A stretch of 15,020 nucleotides of DNA, taken from Bacteroidales bacterium. GTDB taxonomy: Bacteria > Bacteroidota > Bacteroidia > Bacteroidales > SMBSF77. The stretch spans positions 1 through 15,020 of the forward strand of contig JAIOTT010000405.1 of NCBI GenBank assembly GCA_021106655.1. The letters are read 5' to 3'. Under the pieces are notes generated by a model. It searched no databases, was not told where the DNA came from, and worked only from the letters and a program-made list of their open reading frames with translations. Positions 12,641-15,020 of this stretch are shown piece by piece (position 1 is the first letter of the stretch; each line of letters starts with the position of its first letter). The position numbers were made by a program, and so were the translations under genes.

Positions 12641-13939
12641 ATGAATCCTGTAATCAAAATAGAAAACCTCTCAAAGCAGTACCGCCTTGGTGTAGTGGGT
12701 ACTGGCACTCTTACCCATGACCTGAAACGCTGGTATTATAGACTACGTGGATGGGAAGATCCCTACATAAAAATAGGTGAAGCCAACGATAGAAGTACCA
12801 AGGGAAGCAGCAATGATGTTTGGGCATTGAAAGACATTAATCTCGAAGTAATGCCAGGTGAAATTCTTGGCATTATTGGCAAAAACGGAGCTGGAAAATC
12901 AACTTTATTGAAGATCTTATCCAAAGTAACCGGACCTACAACCGGTAGTATTAGTTATAATGGCCGTATTGGTTCCCTTCTTGAAGTGGGCACCGGTTTC
13001 CATCAGGAGCTAACCGGAAGGGAAAACATCTTTTTAAACGGTGCCATTCTGGGAATGACAAAGGCTGAAATCAAGTCAAGACTTGATGAAATCATCGATT
13101 TCAGCAGCGTGGAACGTTATATTGACACTCCCGTTAAAAGGTACTCTTCCGGTATGATGGTACGGCTGGGTTTTGCCGTAGCAGCTCATCTTGTAACGGA
13201 AATCCTTGTTGTTGATGAAGTGCTTGCCGTGGGCGATGCTGAATTTCAGAAAAAAGCAATCGGTAAAATGCAGGATGTGAGTAGGAATGAGGGTAGAACG
13301 GTTTTGTTTGTGAGTCATAATATGCAAGCAGTTCGTCAACTTTGTCAAAGATGTATCATGATTCGATCTGGCGAAATTGTGCATGATGATATTTCATCAA
13401 AAGTAATCGATTATTACCTTGAAGATAGTTACAACCAGGCAATAAACAAAGTAAGTATTATTGAAATGATTAAGCAATTACCTCCCGATCCTGTGATTCA
13501 ATTTGGAAGTGTAAATCTGACACAATCTGGTATTCCTATTAAAAATTTTGCAGAAAATGGAAAACCGCTTGAAATTGAGATTAGTTATCAAGTTTTTGAA
13601 AAAACTACTGGTTTAAGAATTTATTTTGATTTTTGCGACGAACAGGATACACTTCTATTTCGAAGTTTTAATGATGAGGATAATGATGGTATACCTACAA
13701 TGGAACCTGGATTCTATAAATCAAAGGCAATAGTACCTGCAAACATTCTAGCTCCTATCAGTTATGAACTTCGAATTCAGGCAGGAATATTCAATGTTAG
13801 AAATTGTTTTCCTCATCCAATTACTATACAAATTCATGTTGAACATACGAGTAAGTACAATCGTGCTTATGTTGCTGATACATTTAGAGGAAAATTTGCT
13901 CTAGTAATCAACTGGGAAAATAGTAAAAAAAACAGCTAA
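12641..13939 (+). CDS. wzt: ABC transporter ATPase for polysaccharide export with C-terminal recognition domain (Wzt type)
   Basis: The 432-residue protein powers polymer export with the Wzm-type permease. The nucleotide-binding domain (1 to about 255) has Walker A GKNGAGKST (80-88), the signature RYSSGMMVRLGFA (167-179), Walker B EILVVDEVLAVGD (187-199) and the H-loop VSHN (His226). Residues 20-60 hold the insertion before WALKDINLEV typical of this export group. Residues about 275-432 form a beta-rich domain (VIQFGSVNLTQSG ... GKFALVINW) like the Wzt C-terminal domain that in E. coli O8/O9a recognises the capped chain end. Hand-counted GC falls from about 40-42% in the ATPase half to about 27-35% in this domain. 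So the recognition domain may have been exchanged to fit a new glycan. Confidence 0.9.
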   Translation: MNPVIKIENLSKQYRLGVVGTGTLTHDLKRWYYRLRGWEDPYIKIGEANDRSTKGSSNDVWALKDINLEVMPGEILGIIGKNGAGKSTLLKILSKVTGPTTGSISYNGRIGSLLEVGTGFHQELTGRENIFLNGAILGMTKAEIKSRLDEIIDFSSVERYIDTPVKRYSSGMMVRLGFAVAAHLVTEILVVDEVLAVGDAEFQKKAIGKMQDVSRNEGRTVLFVSHNMQAVRQLCQRCIMIRSGEIVHDDISSKVIDYYLEDSYNQAINKVSIIEMIKQLPPDPVIQFGSVNLTQSGIPIKNFAENGKPLEIEISYQVFEKTTGLRIYFDFCDEQDTLLFRSFNDEDNDGIPTMEPGFYKSKAIVPANILAPISYELRIQAGIFNVRNCFPHPITIQIHVEHTSKYNRAYVADTFRGKFALVINWENSKKNS

Positions 13940-13949
13940 TATAAACATC

Positions 13950-14816
13950 ATGAGGCTGCTGGCAAAAATCTTAAGAAAAACTGGAAAAACTTTTATCAGA
14001 TTATCAAAACTATTTGATAATTCAAACAAACAAAATAGTTCTCTTGTAATTGAAAAGGAAGATACACGAGATTTATATAAGACTATTTATGATGATTACT
14101 TCTGGCTTGATAAAAATAGCTATATAGATCAATGTATAATTAAAGATGGTTTATTCGAAGAAGACTTAACTCACGTGGTTAATAAAATAATAAAAAGAGG
14201 TGACACAGTTATTGACGTAGGAGCAAATATAGGTTACTATAGCGTGATCTTCTCAAAATTAGTCGGGGATGGTGGAAATGTTGTTTCTTTCGAACCTGCA
14301 AGGTATTACGAGAAAGTTTTGAAAATGAATTTGGAAGCAAACAATGTAAGTAATGTTAAAATTATTAAGGCCGGGCTTTCTGATAAAAATCAAAATTTAG
14401 AAATACATATTGAAGGATCAACAGCTACATTTCATAATCCAAAAAATATTACTCCTGACACAAAGGAAATAGTGCAACTTACCACACTTGATGAATTTAT
14501 TGAAAAACATCCACTTAAAAAAATTGATTTTATTAAGGTAGATATTGATGGACACGAACCTATTTTTTTAAAAGGCGCCTGGAAAACATTAGAAAAATAT
14601 AATCCTATTATCATTTTAGAGGTTAGTCATCTTCATTATCTTCAAGCAGGCTTCAATGCATGGGATTTCTATGACATGCTTAAAAAGAAAAACTACAAAA
14701 TATACCACGAAAAAAATCTTTCTGAAATTATAACAAAAGAAGATTTTTTAATCAAATGTGGAAACTTTGCCTATAGTGCAAATATTATAATTTCAAAAAA
14801 AGATATAACGATTTAA
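13950..14816 (+). CDS. FkbM-family methyltransferase
   Basis: The 288-residue protein has a SAM-binding core: motif I TVIDVGANIGYYSVIFSKL (86-104), the acidic SFEP (113-116), and the FkbM hallmark FIKVDIDGHEPIFLKGA (194-210). Family members methylate oxygens on sugars, lipids or small molecules. Here it most likely adds a methyl group to a sugar of the exported polymer, possibly a chain-end cap read by the Wzt domain, though that link is inference. It starts 10 bp after the wzt-like stop and is followed by another gene only 2 bp later, so all belong to one operon. The N-terminal 70 residues are basic and less conserved. Confidence 0.87.
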   Translation: MRLLAKILRKTGKTFIRLSKLFDNSNKQNSSLVIEKEDTRDLYKTIYDDYFWLDKNSYIDQCIIKDGLFEEDLTHVVNKIIKRGDTVIDVGANIGYYSVIFSKLVGDGGNVVSFEPARYYEKVLKMNLEANNVSNVKIIKAGLSDKNQNLEIHIEGSTATFHNPKNITPDTKEIVQLTTLDEFIEKHPLKKIDFIKVDIDGHEPIFLKGAWKTLEKYNPIIILEVSHLHYLQAGFNAWDFYDMLKKKNYKIYHEKNLSEIITKEDFLIKCGNFAYSANIIISKKDITI

Positions 14817-14818
14817 AT

Positions 14819-15020
14819 ATGGGTATAAAAGCAAAACTTAAAAAGTATCTAAATTTAGATATGATCACTCCCTTCCCAAACCTCCAGCACTCTGTTATCG
14901 AATTAAACAACTATCAAGAACTTAAAAAAATATTTGGGTGGAAGAATGATCCTATTCTGGATAGGCCTGACATTTATAATTATGAATATATCGAAGATGT
15001 AAATGAGCGCAGGATCCGTG
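14819..15020 (+). CDS. unrecognised protein, 5' end only (possible methyltransferase)
   Basis: An ATG 2 bp after the FkbM stop opens a frame of 67 codons that runs off the right edge. It begins MGIKAKLKKYLNLD and ends DIYNYEYIEDVNERRIR. The YEYxEDVNERRIR segment recalls the region before the SAM motif in some class I methyltransferases of polysaccharide clusters, but no catalytic motif is inside the window. The tight spacing shows it is part of the same operon. Confidence 0.7.
   Translation, partial: MGIKAKLKKYLNLDMITPFPNLQHSVIELNNYQELKKIFGWKNDPILDRPDIYNYEYIEDVNERRIR

Overview
The window looks like a chromosome segment of a Bacteroidota bacterium. Support for this: AT-rich DNA, promoters of the TTTG / TAnnTTTG type, a HYC_CC_PP-type small Cys-rich protein beside a carboxypeptidase-regulatory-domain TonB receptor, and a UpxY-like NusG paralog at the head of a surface-polysaccharide cluster. 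Genus cannot be told from the sequence alone.

Layout. (1) 1-393, minus: 5' part of a crotonase/enoyl-CoA hydratase gene that runs off the left edge. (2) 616-3390, plus: a small secreted or membrane Cys/His-rich protein and an outer-membrane TonB-dependent receptor, probably a metal (copper-like) uptake pair. (3) 3512-4570, minus: a stand-alone class I methyltransferase with an NPPW motif. (4) 4704-5822, plus: a well-formed Bacteroidota promoter overlapped by a 12-bp perfect palindrome, then a winged-helix protein with a degenerate nucleotidyltransferase domain, then the UpxY/NusG-like antiterminator. (5) From about 6188 to the right edge, plus: a polysaccharide cluster of the ABC-transporter-dependent type: nucleotide-sugar 4-epimerase, GIY-YIG protein, Wzm-type permease, NodU/SxtI-type carbamoyltransferase, membrane-anchored SGNH hydrolase, a 49-aa DUF5989-like protein, SxtJ-like membrane protein, Wzt-type ATPase with a C-terminal glycan-recognition-like domain, FkbM-type methyltransferase, and the start of another gene.

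How the genes could work together: the winged-helix/UpxY pair would start transcription and carry it through the long operon. The epimerase supplies an activated sugar. The carbamoyltransferase, SGNH, SxtK-like and SxtJ-like proteins and the methyltransferase would decorate the glycan. Wzm/Wzt exports the lipid-linked polymer, with the Wzt C-terminal domain probably reading its terminus. The decoration genes between wzm and wzt are clearly more AT-rich (hand-counted lines about 18-32% GC) than wzm and the ATPase half of wzt (about 40-42%), suggesting a separately acquired cargo module.

The most unusual non-coding content is two blocks of dispersed hairpin repeats (5947-about 6150 and 7341-7590). 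They bracket the epimerase in direct orientation and end 27 bp before the GIY-YIG gene; stem arms differ between copies by compensatory changes. The epimerase also carries a 7-bp tandem repeat inside its coding sequence. No tRNA, rRNA or CRISPR array was seen.
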